A stretch of DNA of 64,000 nt, taken from contig NZ_JAGHZV010000013.1 of assembly GCF_017745215.1 (NCBI RefSeq), positions 1 to 64,000 on the forward strand, written 5' to 3'. Source of the stretch: Sphingomonas sp. (GTDB taxonomy: Bacteria; Pseudomonadota; Alphaproteobacteria; Sphingomonadales; Sphingomonadaceae). Positions 8,906-16,615 of the stretch are shown here, piece after piece. A program made the translations under genes and the position numbers. The notes under the pieces were generated by a model. The model did not search any database and was not told where the DNA came from. It saw only the letters and a program-made list of their open reading frames with translations. The number at the start of each line of letters is the position of its first letter. Position 1 is the stretch's first letter.

Positions 8906-9006
8906 ATTGCGGTTTGGTGGAGTGAGGGGCCGGGAGAGGCGGCGGGAGCGGCAAGATGTTGCCGGTCGAGCGGCAAGCGGTTGCCGGTGCCGCCAACACC
9001 CACGGC

Positions 9007-9088
9007 CGTCATCCCGGCGAAAGCCGGGACCCAGCGCCGCGAGCGACGCCCTCCGCAACCCTGGGTCCCGGCTTTCGCCGGGATGACG
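9007..9088. repeat. dispersed palindromic repeat, copy A
   Basis: Perfect inverted repeat: left arm 9007-9034 starts CGTCATCCCGGCGAAAGCC and right arm 9061-9088 is its exact reverse complement, around a 26-nt loop. Each arm contains an internal CCCGGC/GCCGGG hairpin. This copy lies between the divergent sigma54 promoters of flgB and motA. The other complete copies lie between convergent genes. Confidence 0.9.
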
Positions 9089-9109
9089 ACTTGAAGGCGG
9101 GACGTCGTT

Positions 9110-9125
9110 TGGCCCGCCTCTTGCA
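9110..9125 (+). promoter_or_regulatory. sigma54 promoter of motA-motB-flgA
   Basis: TGGCCCGCCTCTTGCA fits TGGCACG-N4-TTGCA with one mismatch (A to C) and exact -24/-12 spacing. The predicted transcription start is near 9136, one base before the motA ATG at 9137, so the message would be practically leaderless. Confidence 0.75.
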
Positions 9126-9136
9126 CCCACGCAGGC

Positions 9137-9802
9137 ATGGACCTGACGGGCTTCCCCGGGCTCGCGCCCTTCCTCGATCCGGCCGCGCTGGCGATCGTCG
9201 GCGGCGGGACGGCGCTTACCGTGATCCTGCGCACGCCGCTCGCCGATCTCGGCCGCGGCCTCGCCGCGATCGCCGTGCTGCCGCGCCGCCGCTTCGACGC
9301 CGGCCCGCTGCTCGCCCAGGTCGCCTCGCTCCACCGCATCGCGCGCCGCCACGGCGTCGTCGCGCTCGATCGCAGCGTGATCGCCGATCCCGACCTCGCC
9401 GCCGCAGTCACTGCGATCGTCGACGGCGCCGGGCCCGAGGACGTGACCGCGCTCCTCGCCGAACGCCGCCAGGCGCGCTCCGAGCGTCATCGCGGCGCCT
9501 TCGAGCTCTGGACCGGAGCCGCCGAAGCGGCGCCGGCGCTCGGCATGGTCGGCACGCTGATCGGGCTGGTGCTGATGTTCACCCGGATGCGCGACCCCGC
9601 CGCGATCGGCGCGGCGATGGCGGTCGCGCTGCTCGCCACGCTCTACGGCGCGCTGCTCGCCAACCTGATCGCGCTGCCGATCGCCGTGCGGCTCAAGCGC
9701 CGCGCGCGCCAGGAACTGCACGAGCGTGCGCGGCTCGAGGCGCCGCTCGCCGCGCTCGCCGCACTCGCGCCGCAACGCGACCTCAAGGACTATGCGGCAT
9801 GA
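9137..9802 (+). CDS. motA: compact MotA/TolQ/ExbB-family stator protein
   Basis: A 221-aa protein resembling the MotA/PomA stator subunit. FLDPAALAIVGGGTALTVIL (residues 12-31) aligns with the second membrane helix of PomA, and EAAPALGMVGTLIGLVLMF plus AVALLATLYGALLANLIALP are the conserved helices 3 and 4. The usual first helix is missing: only 11 residues precede the helix-2 region. Canonical MotA/PomA are 250-295 aa with four helices. It overlaps the motB-like gene by 4 bp. No ribosome site is visible, consistent with a leaderless message. Stator function is inferred from homology and location. Confidence 0.8.
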   Translation: MDLTGFPGLAPFLDPAALAIVGGGTALTVILRTPLADLGRGLAAIAVLPRRRFDAGPLLAQVASLHRIARRHGVVALDRSVIADPDLAAAVTAIVDGAGPEDVTALLAERRQARSERHRGAFELWTGAAEAAPALGMVGTLIGLVLMFTRMRDPAAIGAAMAVALLATLYGALLANLIALPIAVRLKRRARQELHERARLEAPLAALAALAPQRDLKDYAA

Positions 9803-10311
9803 GCTGGGACGAGGAAGCGCAGCCGCGCCGCCCCTGGCTGGTCACGCTCGCCGACCTGTCGCTGCTGCTCGTCGGCTTCTTCGTGCTGCTCCAGTCGGTC
9901 CAGCGCACCGATCCGCAGGCGCTCGCCGCGGGCATCCGCGCGGGGTTCGGGGTGCGCGACGCCGAATCGAAGCGCCCGGCACCGGCCGCGATGCCGGTCG
10001 ACCTCGCTACGGTATCCGACTTCGCCGCCGGCTCGGCGCTGCCGCCGGATACCAGCGCCGCGATCGCCTGGGCCCGGCTCGCCGCACGCGACCCGCGCAC
10101 GCGCCTGCGGATCACCGGCGAGAGCGACGGCACGCCTGCCGACGTCGACCTCGCCACCGGCAGCGCCGCGATCCTCGCCGCCGATCGCGCGCGCACCGTC
10201 GCCGCCTTGCTGGTCCGCGCGGGCGCCGTGCCCGCCGACCGCATCGCCATCGCCACGAGCACTGGCCGCCGCCGCGTGCTGCTCACCCTCGGTTACGAGG
10301 GTCCGAAATGA
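9799..10311 (+). CDS. motB: compact MotB-like stator protein
   Basis: A 170-aa protein with one N-terminal membrane helix, LVTLADLSLLLVGFFVLLQS, whose Asp19 corresponds to the ion-binding Asp of MotB (D32 in E. coli). A short linker leads to a shrunken OmpA/MotB-type peptidoglycan-binding domain (SDFAAGSALPPD, ITGESDG, AADRARTVAALL). Typical MotB is about 300 aa, so the plug/linker region is largely absent. The ATG overlaps the motA stop by 4 bp. The pair probably forms the ion channel that powers rotation; it could also have a narrower accessory role. Confidence 0.75.
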   Translation: MSWDEEAQPRRPWLVTLADLSLLLVGFFVLLQSVQRTDPQALAAGIRAGFGVRDAESKRPAPAAMPVDLATVSDFAAGSALPPDTSAAIAWARLAARDPRTRLRITGESDGTPADVDLATGSAAILAADRARTVAALLVRAGAVPADRIAIATSTGRRRVLLTLGYEGPK

Positions 10312-10325
10312 CCAGGGAGACACCC

Positions 10326-10850
10326 ATGTTCCTGTTCCTCGCGCTCACTGCCGCCGCGCCCGTGGGCGATTTCCAGTCGACCCCCGCGCTCGATGCGATC
10401 GTCGCCCAGTTCACCGGCCAGGATATCGGCCAGACCGGCGGCGCACGCGCGCCCGTCGACGCACGGCTCAAGCTCGCCGCCTGCGCCGCGCCGCAGCTCG
10501 ACTGGCGCAGCGACCAGCACGACGCGGTGGTGGTGCGCTGCATGGCGCCGCAGTGGCGGATCTTCGTCCCCGTGGTGATGGCCGCGCCGGCGCCGAGACC
10601 AGCCGCCCAGGCGCCCGTCGCGGCAGCCGCGGCTCCCGCGCCAGCCAAGGCCGAGCCGGTGATCCGCCGCGGCGACGCGGTGACGGTCGAGGCGGGCTCG
10701 GGCGGCTTCTCGGTCACGCGCGACGGCGTCGCGATGAGCGATGCCGCGCCGGGCGCGCGACTGATGGTCAAGGTCGACGACAGGAAGCCGCCGATCCAGG
10801 CGGTAGCGCTCGAGCCGGGCCGCGCGAAGCTCCCCGGCTGGGAGCCGTGA
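10326..10850 (+). CDS. flgA: flagella basal body P-ring formation chaperone FlgA
   Basis: A 174-aa protein with a short hydrophobic signal (MFLFLALTAAAPVG) and a C-terminal SAF-type region (IRRGDAVTVEAGSGGFSVT, PGARLMVKV). FlgA is a periplasmic chaperone for P-ring protein FlgI. An Ala/Pro-rich linker (about residues 86-110) separates the two halves. I chose ATG at 10326 because AGGGAGA lies 5 nt upstream. An in-frame ATG at 10308 overlaps the motB stop. It is smaller than enterobacterial FlgA (219 aa). Confidence 0.82.
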   Translation: MFLFLALTAAAPVGDFQSTPALDAIVAQFTGQDIGQTGGARAPVDARLKLAACAAPQLDWRSDQHDAVVVRCMAPQWRIFVPVVMAAPAPRPAAQAPVAAAAAPAPAKAEPVIRRGDAVTVEAGSGGFSVTRDGVAMSDAAPGARLMVKVDDRKPPIQAVALEPGRAKLPGWEP

Positions 10851-10861
10851 AACTTTTCGCT

Positions 10862-10887
10862 TAAACTCTGCGCGGGGCGGCCGTTCT
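10862..10887 (+). promoter_or_regulatory. sigma28 (FliA) promoter of flgM-flgN
   Basis: TAAA at 10862-10865, a 14-nt spacer and GCCGTTCT at 10880-10887, preceded by TTTTCGC. The same layout precedes flagellin (21663-21689) and fliD (35112-35138). The classical FliA consensus is TAAA-N15-GCCGATAA. The predicted start is near 10894, about 29 nt before the flgM ATG. Confidence 0.65.
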
Positions 10888-10922
10888 ACCGACCGTCAGG
10901 ATAGAGCGAGGACTGGCAGATC

Positions 10923-11222
10923 ATGGTGGACCCTATCGGCATCAAGGCAGGAACGGCCATCGACCGCCGCCCGGCGCCGGCCGTGTCTGCCGAGCCCGCC
11001 GCCCCGGTGCGCAGCGTGGCACCGGCCGCGGATCCGGCGACCCCGCAGGTCGCCGCCGCGCAGGCGCAGGCGGAGATGGCGGCCTCGCCGCCGGTGGATG
11101 CCGAGCGCGTCTCGCGCATCCGCAAGGCGGTGCAGGACGGGCGCTTCCCGCTCGTCCCCTCGACCGTCGCCGACCGCCTGCTCGCGCTCAAGCTCGAATG
11201 GAGCCCCAATGACAAGGCGTGA
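10923..11222 (+). CDS. flgM: anti-sigma28 factor FlgM
   Basis: A 99-aa protein with a disordered, Ala/Pro-rich N-terminal half and the FlgM C-terminal signature: VDAERVSRIRKAVQDGRFPL followed by VADRLLALK. FlgM binds and inhibits FliA until the hook is complete and is then exported. Its own sigma28-type promoter would give negative feedback on the late genes. It overlaps flgN by 14 bp. Confidence 0.92.
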   Translation: MVDPIGIKAGTAIDRRPAPAVSAEPAAPVRSVAPAADPATPQVAAAQAQAEMAASPPVDAERVSRIRKAVQDGRFPLVPSTVADRLLALKLEWSPNDKA

Positions 11223-11517
11223 TGCGCTCGTCGGCGTGATCGAGGCGCTCCACGCCGAGATCGCAGCCCTGAAGGCCAACGACGTGCGCGCGCTCGAGGC
11301 CGCGACCGGCGTCAAGCTCGCCGCGATCCAGGCCGCGGCCGCGCACGACCATGAGCCGGTGACGCCCGAAGTTCGCGCGCTCGCCGCCGAGGCGCAACGG
11401 CTGAACGAGACCTGCCGGATCTACGTCAACCTGATGGCGGCAACTATCCGCCGCCGCCTGCAGGATCTTGCCGGTCTCGCCGGCGCGCCCTACCGCCCCG
11501 CAGGCGCCGCCGCCTGA
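11209..11517 (+). CDS. flgN: FlgN-like export chaperone
   Basis: A 102-aa, mostly helical protein (MTRRDALVGVIEALHAEIAALKAND...) ending in an Ala/Pro-rich tail. FlgN proteins escort FlgK and FlgL to the export gate. Sequence identity to well-studied FlgN is hard to judge by eye; the call rests on size, coiled-coil character with RLNETCRIYVNLMAATIRRR, and position directly after flgM. The ATG at 11209 has GGAG six bases upstream and lies inside the end of flgM, suggesting translational coupling. Confidence 0.78.
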   Translation: MTRRDALVGVIEALHAEIAALKANDVRALEAATGVKLAAIQAAAAHDHEPVTPEVRALAAEAQRLNETCRIYVNLMAATIRRRLQDLAGLAGAPYRPAGAAA

Positions 11518-11528
11518 AACCGCCGGAC

Positions 11529-11543
11529 TGGCACGCTCCTTGC
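11529..11543 (+). promoter_or_regulatory. sigma54 promoter of the transglycosylase-flhA-fliA unit
   Basis: TGGCACGCTCCTTGC is an exact match to the sigma54 consensus. The predicted start is near 11555, leaving a 28-nt leader with GGAGG before the ATG at 11583. It places fliA, and hence the sigma28 tier, under sigma54 control. Confidence 0.87.
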
Positions 11544-11582
11544 TGATCCTGCCCGCACGAACGGGCAGACGGATCGGAGGCG

Positions 11583-12443
11583 ATGGGCGTCACATCGGTC
11601 AATCAAACCGCCAGCATCCAGTCGGCGATTGCATTCGCAAGCCGCCGGACGGGTGTCGACTTCAACTATCTGCTCGGCCAGGCGCAGGTCGAGAGCGGGT
11701 TGCGCTCGGACGCCGCCGCGCCGACCTCGAGCGCGCGCGGGCTCTACCAGTTCATCGACCAGAGCTGGCTCGGCGTGATCAAGGCGCATGGCGCCGACTA
11801 TGGCCTGGGCTGGGCGGCCGGGAGCATCAGGCAGACCCCGAGCGGCCGCTATGTCGTGAGCGATCCCGCGGTCCGCCGCCAGATCCTCGGGCTGCGCAGC
11901 GACCCGAACGTCTCTGCGCTGATGGCCGCCGAACATGCCTCGGACAACAAGGACGCGCTCGAAGCGAGCCTGGGCCGCGCGACGAGCGGTACCGACCTCT
12001 ACATGGCCCACTTCCTCGGCCTGGGCGGCGCGCGCAGGTTCCTGACCGCGATGGACCGCAACCCCGGCGCCAGCGCCGCGAGCCTCTTCCCGGCGGCGGC
12101 GAACGCCAACCGCAGCGTCTTCTATGCCGAGGGCGGCCAGCCGCGCAGCCTCCAGCAGGTCTATGACCGGCTGGGCGGCAAGCTCGACGCCGGCGCCGCC
12201 GCGGCGGGCGGCACCGGCTCGGCGACCGGCACGCCCGCGTCCGACGCGCCCGACTGGAATGCGATGCTGGGCGAAGGCGGCGAAGTCGTGCTCGGCAGTG
12301 GCGCGAGCGCCGACGGCGACGCCACCTGGCTGCACACCACGCTCGCCAATCTCAACACGCTCAGGGAGTCCGTCAATCCGATGCGTCCCACGCCCGAAAC
12401 CGCCCGGCTCGCCTATCTGATGCTCGCGAGCCTGGGGGCCTGA
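11583..12443 (+). CDS. flagellum-associated lytic transglycosylase (SLT domain)
   Basis: A 286-aa protein with an N-terminal SLT-type lytic transglycosylase domain: LLGQAQVESGLRSDA contains the catalytic Glu37, followed by SARGLYQFIDQSW. The C-terminal third is Ala/Gly-rich and of low complexity. No Sec signal peptide is visible, so it may use the flagellar exporter, as proposed for other flagellar murein hydrolases. It probably opens peptidoglycan for the rod, replacing the hydrolase domain that FlgJ lacks here. It heads a sigma54-driven unit with flhA and fliA. Confidence 0.85.
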   Translation: MGVTSVNQTASIQSAIAFASRRTGVDFNYLLGQAQVESGLRSDAAAPTSSARGLYQFIDQSWLGVIKAHGADYGLGWAAGSIRQTPSGRYVVSDPAVRRQILGLRSDPNVSALMAAEHASDNKDALEASLGRATSGTDLYMAHFLGLGGARRFLTAMDRNPGASAASLFPAAANANRSVFYAEGGQPRSLQQVYDRLGGKLDAGAAAAGGTGSATGTPASDAPDWNAMLGEGGEVVLGSGASADGDATWLHTTLANLNTLRESVNPMRPTPETARLAYLMLASLGA

Positions 12444-12446
12444 GCC

Positions 12447-14525
12447 ATGACCCCGCTCGCCCTGCCGCGCGGCCTCGCGCCGACGATGCGCAGCTTCGCG
12501 CTGCCGCTCGCGATCCTGATGCTCGTCGCGCTGATGGTGGTGCCGATCCCGGCCTTCCTGCTCGACGCCTTCTTCATCATGAACATCGCGATCAGCCTCG
12601 CGGTGCTGATGGTCGCCTTGAACGCGCAGAAGCCGCTCGACTTCTCGGCCTTCCCGACCGTGCTCCTCTTCGCGACGCTGTTCCGCCTCGGCCTCAACGT
12701 CGCCTCGACGCGCGTCGTGCTTGTCCACGGCCATGAGGGCGAGAGTGCCGCGGGGCAGGTGATCGAAGCGTTCGGCACCTTCCTCATCGGCGGCGACTAT
12801 GTCGTCGGCATCTTCGTCTTCGCGATCCTGGTGATCATCAACCTGATCGTGGTGACCAAGGGCGCCGGCCGCGTCTCCGAAGTCTCGGCGCGCTTCACGC
12901 TCGATGCCTTGCCCGGCAAGCAGATGGCGATCGACGCCGATCTCAACGCCGGGCTGATCACCCCCGACGAGGCCCGAGCACGCCGCGCCGAAGTCTCGAC
13001 CGAAGCCGATTTCTACGGCGCGATGGACGGCTCGTCCAAGTTCGTGAAGGGCGATGCAGTCGCCGCGCTGCTGATCCTCGCGGTCAATGTGGTCGGCGGG
13101 CTGATCCTCGGCCCGACCGCGCACGGCCTGTCGATCGGCGACGCCGCGCACAATTACGTCCTGCTCGCGATCGGCGACGCACTGGTCGCGCAGCTGCCCG
13201 CGCTGATGCTCTCGATCGCCGCCGCCGCGATCGTCACGCGCGTCAACTCGGCGCACGACCTCGCCGGCCAGATCGGCAGCCAGTTCGGCAGCCACAAGAC
13301 CTGGACGCCGGTGGCGGGCATCCTCGCCATCCTCGGGGTGATCCCGGGCATGCCGCATTTCGTCGTGCTCCCCGCCGCCGCGGTCGCCGGTGCGATCGCC
13401 TGGCACCTCCGGACGCAATCGATGCGCCCGCCGCCCGCCGCACCCGCGCCCGAGCCGGCGGACCTCTCGAAGATCGGCTGGGAGGAAGTCACCGACAACA
13501 TGCTGGTGATGCTCGACATTGGATACGGCCTCGTCCCGCTCGTCGACGAGCGCCGCGGCGGGCCGCTGATGGCCCGCATCACCGGCGTGCGCCGCCAGCT
13601 TTCCAAGGAGCTCGGCTTCGTCGTCCCCCAGGTGCGCGTGCGCGACGACATCAACCTGCCGCCCTTCACCTATCGCATCCTGATCGGCGGCGTCGTGGTG
13701 GGCGAGGACCAGGTCTCGCCCGACGAGATGCTCGCGCTCGATACCGGCCAGGCCGCAGGCAGGCTCGCCGGCAAGCCGGTCAAGGACCCGACCTTCGGGC
13801 TCGACGCGATCTGGGTCGCCAACGCCGACGCCGACGCCGCGACCGGCGCGGGCTATCTCGTCGTCGATCCCGCGACGGTGGTCGCGACGCACCTCAACCA
13901 GTGCCTGATCCAGAACGCCGCCGACCTGCTCGGACCCGACGAGGTCCAGGCGCTGCTCGATGGGCTCAAGGAGCGTTCGGCCCAGCTCGTCGCCGCGCTC
14001 TGCCCGCAGCCGGTGCCGCTCACCACGCTCACCCAGGTGCTGCGCGGGCTGCTGGCGGAGACTATCCCGCTCAGGGAGTTCCGCCGCATCGCCGCCGCGA
14101 TCGCAGTCACCGCGCAGAAGACGCTCGACGCCGAGGAACTGCTCGAGCTGATCCGGCCCGAGCTGGGGCCGCTGATCATCCAGCGGCTGTGCGGGGTGCG
14201 CGAGCCGCTGCGGGTGATGACACTCGAGGGTCAGCTCGAGGCGCTGCTCGGCCAGGCGGTCCGCTCGGACCCGGCGCGGCGCCACACGATCGAGCCCGAG
14301 CTCGGCCGCCGCATCGCCGATGCGCTCCAGCGCGCCGCCCAGCCGCTCGTCGCCGAGGCCAGGCCTTTCGCGCTCGTCGTCCAGCCGTCGATCCGCATCG
14401 CGATCCGCAAGCTGGTCCGCACCGTCCTGCCCGACACGCCGGTGATGAGCTTCTTCGAAGTCCCCGAGGACAAGGCGGTCGAAGTCGTCGCCGTGATCGG
14501 CGCGCCGGAGGCGCTGCCCGCATGA
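12447..14525 (+). CDS. flhA: flagellar export gate protein FlhA
   Basis: A 692-aa FlhA. The N-terminal half has about eight membrane helices starting MRSFALPLAILMLVALMVVP, with the conserved LLFATLFRLGLNVASTR and KGDAVAALLILAVNVVGG motifs. The C-terminal half is the cytosolic docking domain that receives chaperone-substrate complexes. FlhA is the major export-gate subunit and uses the proton motive force. Full length (Salmonella 692 aa). Its stop overlaps the fliA start by 4 bp. Confidence 0.97.
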   Translation: MTPLALPRGLAPTMRSFALPLAILMLVALMVVPIPAFLLDAFFIMNIAISLAVLMVALNAQKPLDFSAFPTVLLFATLFRLGLNVASTRVVLVHGHEGESAAGQVIEAFGTFLIGGDYVVGIFVFAILVIINLIVVTKGAGRVSEVSARFTLDALPGKQMAIDADLNAGLITPDEARARRAEVSTEADFYGAMDGSSKFVKGDAVAALLILAVNVVGGLILGPTAHGLSIGDAAHNYVLLAIGDALVAQLPALMLSIAAAAIVTRVNSAHDLAGQIGSQFGSHKTWTPVAGILAILGVIPGMPHFVVLPAAAVAGAIAWHLRTQSMRPPPAAPAPEPADLSKIGWEEVTDNMLVMLDIGYGLVPLVDERRGGPLMARITGVRRQLSKELGFVVPQVRVRDDINLPPFTYRILIGGVVVGEDQVSPDEMLALDTGQAAGRLAGKPVKDPTFGLDAIWVANADADAATGAGYLVVDPATVVATHLNQCLIQNAADLLGPDEVQALLDGLKERSAQLVAALCPQPVPLTTLTQVLRGLLAETIPLREFRRIAAAIAVTAQKTLDAEELLELIRPELGPLIIQRLCGVREPLRVMTLEGQLEALLGQAVRSDPARRHTIEPELGRRIADALQRAAQPLVAEARPFALVVQPSIRIAIRKLVRTVLPDTPVMSFFEVPEDKAVEVVAVIGAPEALPA

Positions 14526-15277
14526 ACGCACCCCAGTTGAGGAAGCCGACCGCCATGGCCAGCGCTGCCCCGCTCACCTACTCGCCCGTGCCCCGGCGCG
14601 ATGCCGAGGCGCTCGTGCGCAGGCACCTGCCGCTGGTTCGGCGGATCGCCTGGCACATCCACGGCTCGATGAGCGCGATCGTCGATGTCGAGGATCTGGT
14701 GCAGACCGGCATGGTCGCGCTGGTCGAGGCGGTCGCCGCGTTCGAGGACCGCGGCCAGGTGAGCTTCGAGCATTATCTCGTCACGCGGCTGCGCGGCTCG
14801 ATGATCGACGAGCTCCGCCGCCAGGCGACGACGACACGCGGCGCGATGCGGCGCCGGCGCGCGTACAACGACGCGGTCGCGTCGCTCGGTCAGGCGCTGG
14901 GCCGAGCGCCCGGCGACGCCGAAGTCGCCGAGCGGCTGGGCGTGAGCGTCGAGAAGCTGCGGCTCGACTATGCCAATGCCGAGGCGGTGCGCTTCGATTC
15001 GATCGACGATTGCTATTCGGACGAATCGCCCTGGTTCATGGCCGACGAGCCCGACGCCTTCGACCAGCTCGCCGAGAGCGGCCAGCGCGACGCGCTGATC
15101 GACGCGATCGCCGAGCTTCCCGAGCGCGAACAGCTGGTGATCCAGCTCTATTATGTCGAGGAATTGAACCTCGAGGAGATCGGCCAGGTCCTCGGCGTCG
15201 GCGCCGCGCGCATCTGCCAGATCAAGGCGAGCGCGCATGCCCGGCTGAAGAAGGGGCTGGCGAGGCGGCCGGGGTAA
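14522..15277 (+). CDS. fliA: flagellar sigma factor FliA (sigma28)
   Basis: A 251-aa sigma70-family factor with region 2 (VEDLVQTGMVALVEAVAAFE, VTRLRGSMIDELRRQ), region 3 and region 4 helix-turn-helix (NLEEIGQVLGVGAARICQIKASA). The length and MIDELRR motif are typical of FliA. It directs late genes through the TAAA-N15-GCCG promoters seen at flgM, flagellin and fliD, and is held inactive by FlgM. Translation is probably coupled to flhA. Confidence 0.95.
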   Translation: MNAPQLRKPTAMASAAPLTYSPVPRRDAEALVRRHLPLVRRIAWHIHGSMSAIVDVEDLVQTGMVALVEAVAAFEDRGQVSFEHYLVTRLRGSMIDELRRQATTTRGAMRRRRAYNDAVASLGQALGRAPGDAEVAERLGVSVEKLRLDYANAEAVRFDSIDDCYSDESPWFMADEPDAFDQLAESGQRDALIDAIAELPEREQLVIQLYYVEELNLEEIGQVLGVGAARICQIKASAHARLKKGLARRPG

Positions 15278-15371
15278 CCTCGCCATGCCCGGGCGAGATC
15301 AAGTCGATCGACCCTGGCCGTTGGTTGTGCCGACGGTTATCCTGCCCATTGCAATAAGATTGAGGTGCGCC

Positions 15372-15896
15372 GTGGACCGGGCGATGAAATCACTTCAGAA
15401 CGGCATCGATGATCGTCAGCGCGAATTGCGGCAATTGGTCGGGATTTTGGGCGAGAAGGCCTATCATATTCAGATTCTCTCGAATTGGTTGCGTGTCGCC
15501 ACGATCCTCTTGTCTTCGCTTTCGGCGGCGAAGGCGGCGGCGGACAGTGCATTCGGCCCGAGCAACGTCGGCGTGTTGGCCATATTCACCGCGCTCGGCA
15601 TCATGACCACCGTGCTGCTCGGACTGGAAGCGGCATTCAAGTTCGAGAAGCGCGCCGCCGATCTCAATCTGCTGGCCGCCACCACGCAGGCGACGGTCAT
15701 TTCGGTGGATAGCGAATGGCGAAGGAACATCGGTTCGTTCCACGATTCCGACCTTCGCGCCGCGGCACGCGATATTCTGACGTTGCAGGATGCGAAGCTT
15801 ACCGAAATCCATCAGAAAGCGGCGAGCGCCGGCATCAATCTGGTACTTCAGGTGCGCAAGTTGGAGGATCCCGCCGACAGACCCTATGCGGCCTGA
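15372..15896 (+). CDS. SLATT-like two-helix membrane protein
   Basis: A 174-aa protein with a soluble N-terminal helix, two membrane helices (about residues 40-56 and 66-86) and a helical C-terminus with FEKRAADLNLLAATTQA. This layout resembles the SLATT/DUF4231 two-helix domain, whose members often act as membrane effectors next to nucleotide-sensing proteins. No sensor partner is visible, so it appears solitary. Base composition is clearly lower than its neighbours (29/60 G+C in 15421-15480 against 45/60 in 15181-15240), which suggests acquisition. GTG at 15372 was chosen for GAGG 6 nt upstream; ATG at 15384 is an alternative. Function unknown. Confidence 0.65.
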   Translation: MDRAMKSLQNGIDDRQRELRQLVGILGEKAYHIQILSNWLRVATILLSSLSAAKAAADSAFGPSNVGVLAIFTALGIMTTVLLGLEAAFKFEKRAADLNLLAATTQATVISVDSEWRRNIGSFHDSDLRAAARDILTLQDAKLTEIHQKAASAGINLVLQVRKLEDPADRPYAA

Positions 15897-15914
15897 GCAT
15901 CGGCAACGATCGCT

Positions 15915-16466
15915 TCAGGGCTCGCCTTCGATCACCGCATGCGCCCGCGCGATCTTCTTGCCGTTGCTCGTCGGAAAGTCGCTGCCGAGGAACGCCTTCA
16001 TGTCGTCGATCATCGCGATCACGCGGTTGCGGCTGCCGGGGAAGGAAATCGGCTCCTCGGCGTCGGGCAGCCGCGTGCAGAGGTTGATGCAGCCGATCGA
16101 GGCGAGGAAGCCGATCCCCGGGTGGATCAGGATCTCCGAGCGATGGCCGGTGTTGCCCAGCTCGACGCCAGGTCGCGGCAGCGCGGTGTGGTTGGCGTTC
16201 TGGCTGTAGCCGATCGTGACGTATTTGGTGCCCGCCTGGGTCAGCAGCGGATAGGTCCCCGCCTCGACGCGCTTCTTGTTGCCCGCCTGCGCGTTCGATC
16301 CCGGCCCCGGCGATTCGGCGACGGTGCCCGTCATCAGCGCACCGCTCGCCGCGGTGCCGTTGTGGAAGATCGTATAGCGTCCCACCGTGCGCACGCGGCC
16401 CGCCGCATTGCGCTGCACCGACTGGCGTTCGATCAGGATTTCCCAGCCCTGGCCCGAGATCGGCAT
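15915..16466 (-). CDS. DUF5675 / YkuD-like hypothetical protein
   Basis: A 183-aa soluble protein without a signal peptide. It contains VEAGTYPLL, later EILIHPGIGFLASIGCINLC, a His...Ser-x-Gly-Cys arrangement reminiscent of L,D-transpeptidases and DUF5675 proteins. The ATG at 16466 has GGGAGGG upstream. It is convergent with the SLATT-like gene (18-bp gap) and divergent from mntH. DUF5675 function is not established; an enzymatic role would need the His and Cys seen here. I do not recognise a specific function. Confidence 0.6.
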   Translation of the reverse strand: MPISGQGWEILIERQSVQRNAAGRVRTVGRYTIFHNGTAASGALMTGTVAESPGPGSNAQAGNKKRVEAGTYPLLTQAGTKYVTIGYSQNANHTALPRPGVELGNTGHRSEILIHPGIGFLASIGCINLCTRLPDAEEPISFPGSRNRVIAMIDDMKAFLGSDFPTSNGKKIARAHAVIEGEP

Positions 16467-16615
16467 GTTTCCCTCCCGCTGTTCGAGCGAAACAAGACAC
16501 TCACCTCTGGAGAACGCAACGGGACCGCGCCGATTCGGTGGCGATCGTCCCGCTCGATCCTGCTGATGCGAAGGGATGAGTGGCGGCCCGGACGGCGGCC
16601 GGCTAGCCAGTGCCG

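Noticed and set aside
11490..14531. 1013-codon open frame on the minus strand
   Set aside because: It is antisense to the transglycosylase and flhA. Its Arg/His/Asp-rich translation has no recognisable domain, which is typical of high-G+C codon bias.
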